From Cryobacterium flavum (GTDB taxonomy: Bacteria; Actinomycetota; Actinomycetes; Actinomycetales; Microbacteriaceae), in the NCBI RefSeq assembly GCF_900103805.1, contig NZ_FNIB01000013.1:1-64000 (forward strand): DNA of 64,000 nt. The letters are read 5' to 3'. The translations under genes and the position numbers were made by a program. How positions within the stretch are numbered: the stretch's first letter is position 1; every line of letters starts with the position of its first letter. The notes under the pieces were generated by a model that was not told the origin of the DNA, did no database searches, and saw nothing but the letters and a program-made list of their open reading frames with translations. This document shows positions 15,104 to 23,661 of the stretch, one piece after another.

Positions 15104-16753
15104 GTGAATACATCCAGCAACGGTATTCTCGACGTTGCCATCATCGGCGCCGGACTCACCGGCATGTATGCGCTCCACAAGCTGCGCGAAGAAGGCCACG
15201 CGGTGCGCGTCTTCGACCGTGCTGATGGAGTTGGTGGCACGTGGTGGTGGAACCGGTATCCTGGCGCTCGCGTTGACTCGCCTGGCGCACCGTTCTACTG
15301 TTACACCTTTTCTGAAGACCTCGTGGCGGAGTGGGAGTGGCTCGAAACGCAGCCTGACCAGCCCGCTATCCTTTCGTATCTGAACCATGTCGCAGACCGC
15401 TTTGACCTTCGTCGCGACATTCAGTTGGCGACGAGTATTACGGATGCCGCATACGAGGAAGACTCCGGCCTGTGGGTCTTAGCCACGAGCAAAGGTGAAG
15501 AGGTTCGTGCTCGCTACCTCATCTCGGCCGTCGGCACGCTGTCTGACGCGTACAAGCCGGCCTTCGACGGGCTCGCCTCGTTCAGAGGAGAGGTCTATCA
15601 CACGGGCCATTGGCCGCAGGATCACGATGTGGACTTTACGGGCAAGCGTGTCGGTATCATCGGCACCGGCTCATCTGGGGTGCAGCTCATTCCGATCATC
15701 GCCGAGTCGGCAGCTGCTCTGACGGTCTTCCAGCGGACCCCGCAATACGTGCTTCCGGCGCGTAACCGCCCGCTGGCTGAAGAGCTGAAAACCCTTGCGA
15801 AAGAGAATTGGCCCGAGCTGCGCGAGCGAGCGGTTGCAACGGGTCGTCCACTGCCGAAGGCGCAGGAGTTGGCCGTCGAAGCATCTCAAGAAGAGCGAAA
15901 CGCGGTTTACGAACAAGCATGGCTCACCGGAGGCATGTCACTTCGCGACTGCTACGGCGACCACATGTCGGATCCCGAGGCGAACGAGCTTGTTGCCGAG
16001 TTCGTGCGCAAGAAGATTCGCGAGGCGATTACCGACCCTGATGTTGCAGAGCAGCTGCTGCCGTACTACATCTTCGGTGCGAAGCGTTTGATCCTAGGCA
16101 CGGGCTACTACGAGGCCTTCAATCGGGACAACGTCTCGATCGTTGACGTGAAGAAGGCACCGATCGTATGCATCACCGACAGTGGTGTCGAGACCTCCGA
16201 CGGGTTCTACGAGCTGGACGTATTGATTCTCGCGACTGGGTACGATGCGATCACCGGCGGGCTGACGAGCCTAAACCCTCGTGGTCGCGATGGCGTGCGA
16301 CTGCGTGACGTGTGGTCTAAGGGAGTGCAGAGCTACCTGGGGCTGGCGGTCAGCGGCTTCCCGAACATGTTCATCATGCACGGTCCGCAGACCCCGGCGG
16401 TGAAGTACCCGATGCATCTCGGTGCAGAACTCCAGGGCGACTGGATCGCGGGCATCATCAGGCATGCGAAAAACGGCGGTTTCGACACCGTCGAGGCGCA
16501 GGCTGCGATGCAACCCGCCTGGGGTAAAGAGGTCGCCGCAATCGCTGACCGTAGCCTGTACTCGAAGGCTGAGTCGTGGTACATGGGCTCAAACATTCCC
16601 GGCAAGCCGCGCCAGTTCATGGTGCATCTCGACGGTCCTGGCTACCATCGCCGCATTCATGAGGTGGCAGAAAGCGGGTATGAGGGCTTCGAGTTTTCGA
16701 AGGCCGATGTGGCTGCCGAGTCCGATGCTTACGCAGCGGCGGTGCTGTCATGA
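15104..16753 (+). CDS. Baeyer-Villiger monooxygenase (flavin-dependent)
   Basis: A class B flavoprotein of 549 residues that inserts oxygen beside a carbonyl, turning a ketone into an ester or lactone with NADPH. Two Rossmann motifs are visible: VAIIGAGLTGMYALHKLREE (FAD) and VGIIGTGSSGVQLIPII (NADPH). Between them is the type I BVMO fingerprint FRGEVYHTGHWP. An ATG opens the frame at 15071, but the GTG at 15104 with AGAAGGAC ahead fits better and begins just before the FAD fold. It resembles cyclohexanone- and cyclopentadecanone-type enzymes in length. It shares an operon with the importer, the decarboxylase-like gene and a hydrolase suited to opening its product. Confidence 0.88.
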   Translation: MNTSSNGILDVAIIGAGLTGMYALHKLREEGHAVRVFDRADGVGGTWWWNRYPGARVDSPGAPFYCYTFSEDLVAEWEWLETQPDQPAILSYLNHVADRFDLRRDIQLATSITDAAYEEDSGLWVLATSKGEEVRARYLISAVGTLSDAYKPAFDGLASFRGEVYHTGHWPQDHDVDFTGKRVGIIGTGSSGVQLIPIIAESAAALTVFQRTPQYVLPARNRPLAEELKTLAKENWPELRERAVATGRPLPKAQELAVEASQEERNAVYEQAWLTGGMSLRDCYGDHMSDPEANELVAEFVRKKIREAITDPDVAEQLLPYYIFGAKRLILGTGYYEAFNRDNVSIVDVKKAPIVCITDSGVETSDGFYELDVLILATGYDAITGGLTSLNPRGRDGVRLRDVWSKGVQSYLGLAVSGFPNMFIMHGPQTPAVKYPMHLGAELQGDWIAGIIRHAKNGGFDTVEAQAAMQPAWGKEVAAIADRSLYSKAESWYMGSNIPGKPRQFMVHLDGPGYHRRIHEVAESGYEGFEFSKADVAAESDAYAAAVLS

Positions 16754-17739
16754 GTTCTACCCTGTTGACGTTGGCCTGCGGACACTACGACCGCACCGAG
16801 GCGCTGCGCACGGGCGAGGTTTCGCCGCGCGGCATTAAACTGAACTACCTCACGAACCGTGTGGAAGAGACCTTCTATCGCATGGCACGCTACCGCGAGT
16901 TTGATGTCGCCGAAATGTCGCTGTCGACGTATGTTATGACGCTCTCTCAGGGGCGTCCTTTCGTGGCTATCCCGGTTTTTCCGTCGCGGATGTTCCGACA
17001 CAGCGGTATTTATGTGAACGTCAACTCGGGAATCAACGAACCGAAAGACCTTGCTGGCAAAATCATCGGTATCCCCGAGTGGCAGGTCACCGCAGCGGTG
17101 TGGATTCGCGGATTCCTCGAGGAAGAGTATGGCGTCAAGATCGCGGGTTCGACGTATCGCACCGGCGGTTTGCATGACGCGGGCCGCCAAGAGAAGATCG
17201 TGCCGAACATCCCTGACGGCGTTGAGACGATGCCGATTCCGAGCGATCGCACACTGTCAGAAATGCTCGTAAGCGGTGAGATCGACGCGCTCTACACGCC
17301 GCGAACTCCGATGCCATTCACTGAAGGGCACCCGAATGTCAGGCGCCTCTTCCCCGACTATCGCGCCGTCGAGGAGGACTACTACGGGCGCACCGGCATC
17401 TTCCCGATCATGCACGTCGTGGCCATCCGTCGCGAGGTGTACGAAAAGAATCGCTGGATCGCGCGCGAACTGTTCACCGCCTTCGAAGAGGCCAAGGCGG
17501 TGAGCGAGCGCTGGTACCAAGAGACTTCAGCGCTGCCCACGGTGCACCCGTGGCTCTTCGATGACATCACCAAGACCCGAGAGGTCATGGGCGACGATTA
17601 CTGGCGCTACGGATTGCACGACGATGACAAGACCCTGTCGACGTTCCTTCGTTACTCCCACGAGCAAGGCCTCGCAGACAAGCTCTGGGATGAATCCGAA
17701 CTCTTCGCTCCCGAAGCGATCGACGAAATCAAGATCTAA
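16750..17739 (+). CDS. 4,5-Dihydroxyphthalate decarboxylase-like protein (PBP fold, cytoplasmic)
   Basis: A 329-residue protein starting at an ATG that overlaps the BVMO stop (ATGA). It begins TLACGHYDRTEALRTGEVSP, has FYRMARYREFDVAEMSLSTY and GIPEWQVTAAVWIRGFL, and ends with LRYSHEQGLADKLWDESELF. This pattern is that of the 4,5-dihydroxyphthalate decarboxylase (Pht5-like) family, which shares the periplasmic-binding-protein fold. There is no signal peptide or lipobox, so it is not the transporter binding protein; that is the next gene. A ring-decarboxylase role is plausible, but many members are uncharacterised, so the substrate is unknown. Confidence 0.75.
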   Translation: MSSTLLTLACGHYDRTEALRTGEVSPRGIKLNYLTNRVEETFYRMARYREFDVAEMSLSTYVMTLSQGRPFVAIPVFPSRMFRHSGIYVNVNSGINEPKDLAGKIIGIPEWQVTAAVWIRGFLEEEYGVKIAGSTYRTGGLHDAGRQEKIVPNIPDGVETMPIPSDRTLSEMLVSGEIDALYTPRTPMPFTEGHPNVRRLFPDYRAVEEDYYGRTGIFPIMHVVAIRREVYEKNRWIARELFTAFEEAKAVSERWYQETSALPTVHPWLFDDITKTREVMGDDYWRYGLHDDDKTLSTFLRYSHEQGLADKLWDESELFAPEAIDEIKI

Positions 17740-17777
17740 CCGCCGTACACGATGGCGAACCAACCTCAAGGAGAAAA

Positions 17778-18779
17778 ATGATGAAACGTAAGCTCAGTGC
17801 AGCGCTTATCGTCGGACTTGCCAGCACCACGATGCTTGCTGGCTGCAGCGCAACCGCAACCGCGACCGGACCTTCCGCGGGTGGTGGCAGCTCCGCAAAG
17901 TGTGACGCCGAGAACGTCACTGTGGGCGTCGGGCCCTATGTCGACGTTGCGCCGCTCTATCTCGGCATCGAGAACGGCATCTTCGAACGGCACGGGCTCG
18001 CGGTTGAGGCCGAGATCATCTCTGGTGGTGGCGCCGCGCTGCTGCCTAGCGTGATTAACGGTGCTCTGACCTTCGCATACGGCAACGTCGGCTCGTTGCT
18101 GGTGGCCCGTGAGAAGACCCTTGATGTCGTGGTGGTGACGCACGGCAGTTCGTCGCCGGGCACCGGTTCTGAGCAGGGTGGTCTCTCGGTCGCTGAGGGT
18201 TCTGACATCAGGGATGCCTCGGACCTTGAAGGCAAGGTCGTTGCGGTCAACTCGGTCGAAAGCCTCACCGAGGTCATGGTACGTGACGCCGTAGCGCGGG
18301 ACGGCGGCGACCCCGATGCGGTCAAGGTCGTTGAGATGAAGCTCGGCGACATGCCGGCTGCGCTCTCGGCGGGCGAGGTCGACGCGATCGCAACCTTCGA
18401 GCCCTTCACCACGATCGGCAGGCAATCAGGTGCACGCCTGATCTCGCACTTGTTCGACGTCACTGATGACGGTGAGACGTTGATCGGTGCCTACTTCACC
18501 AGCGGTGCATACGCCGAGGAGTGTGCTGATGTAGCGGCCAAATTTGCCGCAGCTATGGGCGAATCCCTTGACTACGCAGAGGAAAACCCTGGCGAGGTGC
18601 GCACGATCACTGACACGTACCTTGAACTTGACCCGGCTGTTCGCGACGAGATGGCAATCCCGAAGTTCGGTTCGGAACTCGCCGAAGATGATGTGCAAGA
18701 CATCATCGACATGTCGCTGGAGTACGGCCTGATCAAAGACGAGGTTCCGATCGACGAACTGCTCTGGAAGGCGGAATAA
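17778..18779 (+). CDS. ABC transporter substrate-binding lipoprotein (NMT1/SsuA type)
   Basis: A 333-residue lipoprotein with signal peptide and lipobox LAGC (Cys23), then a low-complexity linker and the binding domain: VTVGVGPYVDVAPLYLGIEN, GLAVEAEIISGGGAALLP, GALTFAYGNVGSLLVARE, and GEVDAIATFEPFT. This is the nitrate/sulfonate/taurine or thiamine-precursor binding fold. AAGGAG sits just before the ATG. It supplies ligand to the permeases at 12584 and 13411. Its place after the enzymes, rather than beside the permeases, suggests the whole run 12584-19673 is one operon. Confidence 0.88.
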   Translation: MMKRKLSAALIVGLASTTMLAGCSATATATGPSAGGGSSAKCDAENVTVGVGPYVDVAPLYLGIENGIFERHGLAVEAEIISGGGAALLPSVINGALTFAYGNVGSLLVAREKTLDVVVVTHGSSSPGTGSEQGGLSVAEGSDIRDASDLEGKVVAVNSVESLTEVMVRDAVARDGGDPDAVKVVEMKLGDMPAALSAGEVDAIATFEPFTTIGRQSGARLISHLFDVTDDGETLIGAYFTSGAYAEECADVAAKFAAAMGESLDYAEENPGEVRTITDTYLELDPAVRDEMAIPKFGSELAEDDVQDIIDMSLEYGLIKDEVPIDELLWKAE

Positions 18780-18782
18780 TTC

Positions 18783-19673
18783 GTGGGCGTTGCTCGTGAG
18801 TTCGTGCAGGTAGGCGGCTTCAACACCGCCTACCTGAGCGCGGGTGATCCCTCCCTACCGCCGCTGCTGCTGCTGCACGACGGCGCGTGGGGTGGCAGCG
18901 CCGAGGTGACGTGGGGCAATGCGATCGATAAGCTCGCCACGTCGTTCCATGTCATGGCGCCCGACCTGCTCGGTTTTGGTGAATCCGACAAGGTCACCTT
19001 CTTTGACCGTTCTTCATATGACTTCCGTGGTCCGCACGTGCGAGCATTTGCCTGCGAGATGTTCGGCGATCGCCCTGTTAACGTGGTTGGCAATTCCTAC
19101 GGTGGGTCGCTGATACTTCGGATGCTAGCCGCCGGTGATACAGATTGGATTCGAACCGCAATCAGTATTGCGGGAAGCGGCGGCCCGTGGAAGTCTGAGC
19201 TGTCGTCCAGGGAGCTTTCCCATTGGGACGGCAGTCGGGACGATCTGGCGCGCGTCGTCGCGCTGCTGGTCGACAAAGAGAACGATGGCTTCGACGAGTG
19301 GATTGATGTCCGATTTGTTTCGGCATCACAACCCGGCCATTTCAGGGCTGTGGCATCGGCGGCCATGCCGATGCCACAGGTGCTGAAGCGAGCCATCAGC
19401 GACCCATGGCCGCAGCAACTGGCCAACGTCGAAACGCCCCTTATGGTTGTGGCGGGTGTGCGCGATGTGTTGCTCGAACCCGACTGGGTCGATCGTATCA
19501 AGGCCGTTGTGCCGAGCGCTCGCGTCGAGAAGCTCGACACGAGGCATGAGCCCAACATTGACCATCCTGAGGAAGTCATCGCCTTGATTCGAGACTTCTG
19601 CGGAGAAGGCCAACCTCCCAGTCCAGTTGTAGGAGACGTGTGGACTTCGGCGCTTTTTGGCGGCGTTCTGTGA
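18783..19673 (+). CDS. Alpha/beta hydrolase (probable ester or lactone hydrolase)
   Basis: A 296-residue alpha/beta hydrolase with an intact triad: nucleophile S105 in VVGNSYGGSL, Asp in VVAGVRDVLLEPDW, and His in DTRHEPNIDHPEE. The oxyanion region is LLLLHDGAWGGSA. It starts at a GTG three bases after the lipoprotein stop, so it is the last gene of the operon. The closest relative in the window is 21270-22154 (shared HDGAWGGS, TWGNAI, LGFG.DK, SGGPW and HEPNID). Each lies in a block with a BVMO, which suggests hydrolysis of the BVMO product. Carbon-carbon hydrolases of meta-cleavage pathways share this fold and are the main alternative. Confidence 0.82.
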   Translation: MGVAREFVQVGGFNTAYLSAGDPSLPPLLLLHDGAWGGSAEVTWGNAIDKLATSFHVMAPDLLGFGESDKVTFFDRSSYDFRGPHVRAFACEMFGDRPVNVVGNSYGGSLILRMLAAGDTDWIRTAISIAGSGGPWKSELSSRELSHWDGSRDDLARVVALLVDKENDGFDEWIDVRFVSASQPGHFRAVASAAMPMPQVLKRAISDPWPQQLANVETPLMVVAGVRDVLLEPDWVDRIKAVVPSARVEKLDTRHEPNIDHPEEVIALIRDFCGEGQPPSPVVGDVWTSALFGGVL

Positions 19674-19734
19674 TCGGGGTCAGAGCAGTAATGGAACGAA
19701 ACCGACCGCTGAGGGCTCGGTCGTTCAGTTCTCG

Positions 19735-20069
19735 CGCACATCGGGGAGAAACCTTCCGGCGGTGCGGTGTAGGGCAGCGGATCACCGGGTTTGTTCGTGT
19801 CTTCTGATTTCGCGAACGGTCCTTCTGTGCCCATGAGGATTGGCATGTGGTGGTCGGCGTGTTCGATCCACCAGGTGCTTGACCTGGTGGCGCCGTCGAG
19901 TCGGAGATGTTCCCAGGCGCGCCAGAGGGCATCGATGCGGGCGAGAGCTTCCGGATATTCCCACCACTTCGCCGCCCATCGGAAGCTCGCGTTTCCGGGG
20001 CCGACGCGGCGGGAGTACATGTGCCGGAGTCGGTCACGTACGAACTCGTCCGAAGAACCGTAGAAGAAA
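19735..20069 (-). pseudogene. DUF4913 protein remnant (plasmid/ICE-type gene)
   Basis: The minus strand encodes HFFYGSSDEFVRDRLRHMYS, then WAAKWWEYPEALARIDALWR and STWWIEHADHHMPILMGTEG, ending near PYTAPPEGF. This matches my memory of DUF4913, a protein common on actinobacterial conjugative plasmids and integrative elements. There is no start codon: the 5' end is cut at about 20069, where an ISL3 fragment begins on the other strand, and the 3' end dissolves into the antisense of the hydrolase. It suggests the island passed through or recombined with a conjugative element. Confidence 0.65.
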
Positions 20070-20074
20070 TGCCC

Positions 20075-20686
20075 GAACGCTATCCGCTGCGCCGATCCAT
20101 TTCACGTCGTTAAGTGGGCATCAGCCGCCCTCGACGGAGTACGCCGCACCGCATGGAACGACGCCCGGAAAGCCGCCCGCACCGACGAGCCGAAACGGCC
20201 CGCTGGTCGGCCTGCAAGGACGCCCCGGCACGCCCCACAGTGCTCGTGATGCCGGCATCAAGAACTGTCGTTACGCGCTCTGGAAGAACCCAGAAAACTT
20301 CACCGAAAAGCAGCAGCTGAAGCTCGCCTGGATCGTGCAAACCGACCCACGCCTCGGCCGTGCGTATTACCTGAAAAAAAGGACTCCGACTCGTCTTCAA
20401 GCTGCCCCTCGCAGAAGCGACCGAAGCCCACGACAAATGGGTGATCGGGGCTCGCCGCTGCCGGATCCCCGAGTTCGTGAAACTCCAAAAAAGCATCGTC
20501 AAACACCACGCCCAGATCCTCGTATCCATCGAGCACGGGCTCTCCAACGGCCGGGTCGAATCCATGAATACCAAGATCCGACTCATGACCCGCGTCGCGT
20601 TCGGCTTCACATCACCCGACGCCCTCATCGCCCTCGCGATGCTCAGCCTCGGCGGGCACAAACCGGTGCTCCCGGGCCGGCTTTAA
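20075..20686 (+). pseudogene. ISL3-family transposase, truncated and frameshifted
   Basis: Three plus-strand pieces in different frames join into an ISL3 transposase: NAIRCADPFHVVKWASAALD, then NPENFTEKQQLKLAWIVQTD with GRAYYLKK, then the tail IEHGLSNGRVESMNTKIRLM and RVAFGFTSPDALIALAML. The third frame starts after a run of seven A at about 20376, a likely slippage mutation, and an earlier break lies near 20250. The N-terminal zinc-finger and HTH half is absent. It cannot make a working enzyme. It abuts a DUF4913 remnant on the left and an IS481 fragment on the right. Confidence 0.8.
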
Positions 20687-20693
20687 CCCACGG

Positions 20694-21143
20694 TTACGTC
20701 AGGAGAGCCAGTTTCTTGACGTCGACGTGGATCAACGACCCCGGCGTGGCGTGCTCGTAGCGGCGGACGACTTCCCCGGTGCGCACGTCAACGTGATGGA
20801 GCTTATTCAGATGACACCGCGTCAACACCGCATGCACGGTGGAGGAGGTCATGCCTAGCCTTGCGCCGATCGCGACCGGTCCGAGGCGTTTCTTCCAACG
20901 CAGGTGCACAACTTTCCGGACCTGCTCCTGCGGCGTCTTGGCCGGCATACGGTGCGGGCGGGAGGACCGATCGTCCATCCCGTCCGGGCCCATCGTGGCA
21001 TAGCGGTCAGCCCACCGCTTCGCGGTCGGCCACGACACGTTGAACATGCGGGCGGCGGACACGATCGAATAGTCTTGCTCGACGATCAGACGCGCCAGCC
21101 GAAGACGGTGACGCGGAGTCAAAGCAGCATTAGCGTGGGACAC
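20694..21143 (-). pseudogene. IS481-family transposase, N-terminal fragment
   Basis: About 149 residues of an IS481 transposase remain: RHRLRLARLIVEQDYSIVSA, the helix-turn-helix FNVSWPTAKRWADRY, DRSSRPHRMPAKTP, and the start of the integrase core GSLIHVDVKKLALLT, where the frame stops. Only the first catalytic Asp region survives. The GTG start at 21143 has an AGGAGG upstream. The element therefore lost its catalytic half at the junction with the ISL3 fragment (about 20690). It is a different IS481 member from the copy at 32185-33455. Confidence 0.85.
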
Positions 21144-21269
21144 GAGGACCTCCTGGTCTGAAGTGGTTGGCCTTTGACAGCTCCACTCCACGACCGGAGG
21201 TCCTCACCTACGTCTAAGAACTACAGCGTGTCCTCACATTTACTCAACCGACCTGCCTGGGCAGTACAG

Positions 21270-22154
21270 CTAGCGGCCGGGTCCCACCGAACTATCGGGT
21301 GGTGACCCGGCGTGCTGCTCCTGTCTGCGCAGGAATGTCAGCACCACAGATACAAGTAGATCTGGGCGGTCGATGTTGGGCTCGTGCATCGAGTCGATGC
21401 GCTCGACAGCACTATTGCTCAGCACCTCCACAAGGTGATTAGTCCAATCCTTTTCTAAAAGCACGTCGCGATCTCCGCTTACCAGCAGCACGGGAATGTC
21501 GCATTCGGCCAATTGCTTCGGCCATGGATCCAACGGCCGTCGGCTTGGAATCGCGGGTGGGATCGGGATCGACAACGCCATTACGCTTCGGTAGTGCCCC
21601 GGCTCGATTGCCCACCGATACCGTTCATCGAGTTGGTCCTCAAAATAGCCACTCTCGCGATCAATAAGCACAGATACGACTCGCTCGAGGCCGTTCCGAG
21701 TGCCATCCCAATAGGATAAATTCTCGTGGGCTAGCGGAGTGCGCCAAGGCCCCCCGGTTCCGCTGATACTTACTGCTGACCGCACGCGACCCTCGAGCGG
21801 CGTACAGAGGATTCGGAGCGCGAGTGAACCCCCGAAAGAGTTGCCTACGAGGTGAACCGTTGGGATTCTGAGGGCATCCAGAAATTCAGTGATGTGCGCG
21901 ATGCGACCGTCGTAAGGCGAACGGTCAAGATGCACTAATTTGTCCGTTCCGCCGAAGCCGAGTTGGTCAGGTGCAAGCACATGATACGCGGTCGCCAGCA
22001 GCGAAATCGCATTCCCCCAAGTGGTCGAACTCGAGCCGCCCCAGGCGCCGTCGTGGAGCAACAGCACCGTGGGCCGCGCTGGGTCACCCGCCTCAAGATA
22101 TCGGGTGCGCACACCCGCTGCATTGATCCACTGTTCCCGAACCATGCCCATCAC
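21270..22154 (-). CDS. Alpha/beta hydrolase, paralogue of the 18783 gene
   Basis: A 294-residue hydrolase with nucleophile serine in HLVGNSFGGSL, Asp in VSGDRDVLLEKDW and His in SMHEPNIDRP. The oxyanion-hole segment is LLLHDGAWGGSS. It starts at a GTG overlapping the SDR stop (GTGA), with an alternative ATG one codon later. It ends the nine-gene minus-strand unit that begins with the HAPMO-like BVMO at 30348. It parallels the hydrolase of the PadR-linked operon and probably cleaves the ester or lactone that the BVMO makes. The exact substrate is unknown. Confidence 0.82.
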   Translation of the reverse strand: MMGMVREQWINAAGVRTRYLEAGDPARPTVLLLHDGAWGGSSSTTWGNAISLLATAYHVLAPDQLGFGGTDKLVHLDRSPYDGRIAHITEFLDALRIPTVHLVGNSFGGSLALRILCTPLEGRVRSAVSISGTGGPWRTPLAHENLSYWDGTRNGLERVVSVLIDRESGYFEDQLDERYRWAIEPGHYRSVMALSIPIPPAIPSRRPLDPWPKQLAECDIPVLLVSGDRDVLLEKDWTNHLVEVLSNSAVERIDSMHEPNIDRPDLLVSVVLTFLRRQEQHAGSPPDSSVGPGR

Positions 22155-22960
22155 TTCATTCCCCCATCGATTGTGAATACGCCGCCAGTAACGTAGCTCG
22201 ACGCGTCCGACGCTAAGAACAGCGCCAGCCCCTCGATCTCCGACGCATCAGCGACCCGGCCAAGAAAGCTTCGGTCAGAAAACGCCTTCGCTACCGCCGG
22301 GTCGCCTAATCTTCCACCTCCGATGCCTGTTGCAAATGCTCCCGGAGCAATCGCGTTGACCAGAATCCGCCGTTCGGCTAGTTCGATAGCCGCCTGGCGG
22401 ACCAGCCCGACGACGGCAGCTTTCGAGATGGCGTATGCGTATCCCACCATGGGCTCAGGCCGGATACCGGCCACGGAGGATACGACGATCACGCGGCCGC
22501 TGCCCTTGTCGTCGACGTGGTGCGCTGCAGCCGCAACCGTGTTCCGGACGCCCGTCAAGTTGGTGGCAACCACGCGACTCCAGAGTGCTTCGTCTATCCT
22601 TGAGAGCTTCCCTTCCGGCTGACGCGGCCCAGGACCTCCCGAGATACCGGCGTTGGCCACGACGATTGAGAGCCCGCTACGCGCACTCGCCGCCACGGCC
22701 TTTTCAACCGCACCGCTTGCAGTCACGTCAAGCACGTCATAGTCCACGTCAATACCTGCGCGGGCCAACACCTCTGCAGCCGTCGCTACCTCCTTTTCGC
22801 GTATATCTGTGATCGTGACCGTAGCGCCTGCGAGCCCGAGCGCCCGGGCAATAGCAAATCCCAACCCGCCGGCGGCACCAGTGATGAAGGCGCTCCGACC
22901 ATCGAGTGAGAACAGCCGGTCCAGCTCCGCATGCCGGGTCGACACTCCTGTCGCAGTCAT
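22151..22960 (-). CDS. Short-chain dehydrogenase/reductase (SDR)
   Basis: A 269-residue classical SDR. The nucleotide-binding motif is SAFITGAAGGLGFAIA, with an acidic residue after the second strand (TITDIRE) that favours NAD. The catalytic serine lies in VIVVSSVAGIRPE, and the Tyr and Lys in YAYAISKAAVVGL; the terminal FTIDGGMK is typical. It overlaps livF and the hydrolase by four bases each, so it is tightly coupled. A second SDR lies at 27626-28405 in the same unit. One may oxidise an alcohol to the ketone used by the BVMO; the other may handle the released alcohol. Confidence 0.85.
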   Translation of the reverse strand: MTATGVSTRHAELDRLFSLDGRSAFITGAAGGLGFAIARALGLAGATVTITDIREKEVATAAEVLARAGIDVDYDVLDVTASGAVEKAVAASARSGLSIVVANAGISGGPGPRQPEGKLSRIDEALWSRVVATNLTGVRNTVAAAAHHVDDKGSGRVIVVSSVAGIRPEPMVGYAYAISKAAVVGLVRQAAIELAERRILVNAIAPGAFATGIGGGRLGDPAVAKAFSDRSFLGRVADASEIEGLALFLASDASSYVTGGVFTIDGGMK

Positions 22961-23661
22961 ATGACGCCAAGATACCGGCGCGCGATATCAGGGCTGCGGC
23001 GAAACTCAGTGACGGTGCTCTCGTGCACGATCTTGCCCACATCCATGATCGCGACATGGTCACTCATCGTGAGCCCGAGCTTGAGATTCTGCTCCACGAT
23101 CAGAACGGTGAGTCCGTCGGCGCGCAGAGTGCGAAGCACGCCGGCGAGTTCAGCGATGATCCGGGGAGCCAAACCTTCCGACGGCTCGTCTAAGAGGAGC
23201 ACGCTGGGGTTTCGCAGCAGTGCGCGACCGATCGCCACCATCTGCTGCTCGCCACCTGAAAGCAGTCCCGCCGGTTGCGCTGTTCGCTCCGCGAGCCGTG
23301 GCAGCAATTCATAGAGAGTATCGAGGGTCCAGCCTTTCGGAGTCTGACGGATACCCAACATCAAGTTCTCCTGCACTGTCAGATCGGGAAAGAGCCGTCT
23401 GCCTTGGGGGACGATAGCGAGCCCCGCCTTAGCGATCTCATGCGCGGGCCTGCCCGCAAGCTGCTTGCCGGCGAGCAGCACTTGCCCGCTCGAAGGAGTG
23501 ACCATGCCCATGAGCGCCTGCATGAAGGTCGACTTGCCTACGCCATTTCTGCCGAAGAGCACGATTCCGGCACCCTCCTCAACGGAGAGCGATACCCCTC
23601 TCACAATGCGACTTGCACCGTATCCAGCGTGAAGATCTTTTACCTCGAGTAGTGCGCTCAT
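22957..23661 (-). CDS. livF: Branched-chain-type ABC transporter ATPase (LivF)
   Basis: A 234-residue ATPase of the HAAT importer family. Walker A is LFGRNGVGKSTFMQALMG, then GLAIVPQGRRLFPDLTVQEN, signature LSGGEQQMVAIGRALL, Walker B VLLLDEPSEGLAP and VLIVEQNLKLGL. It overlaps livG by four bases. With livG, livM, livH and the binding protein it forms a complete high-affinity importer. In catabolic islands such systems often carry aromatic acids or other carboxylates rather than leucine, and the BVMO context suggests that here. The gene symbol marks the family, not a proven leucine substrate. Confidence 0.88.
   Translation of the reverse strand: MSALLEVKDLHAGYGASRIVRGVSLSVEEGAGIVLFGRNGVGKSTFMQALMGMVTPSSGQVLLAGKQLAGRPAHEIAKAGLAIVPQGRRLFPDLTVQENLMLGIRQTPKGWTLDTLYELLPRLAERTAQPAGLLSGGEQQMVAIGRALLRNPSVLLLDEPSEGLAPRIIAELAGVLRTLRADGLTVLIVEQNLKLGLTMSDHVAIMDVGKIVHESTVTEFRRSPDIARRYLGVI

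Noticed and set aside
19097-20020. A 307-codon minus-strand frame
   Set aside because: Only its first part is genuine (the DUF4913 remnant); the rest is antisense to the alpha/beta hydrolase at 18783-19673.
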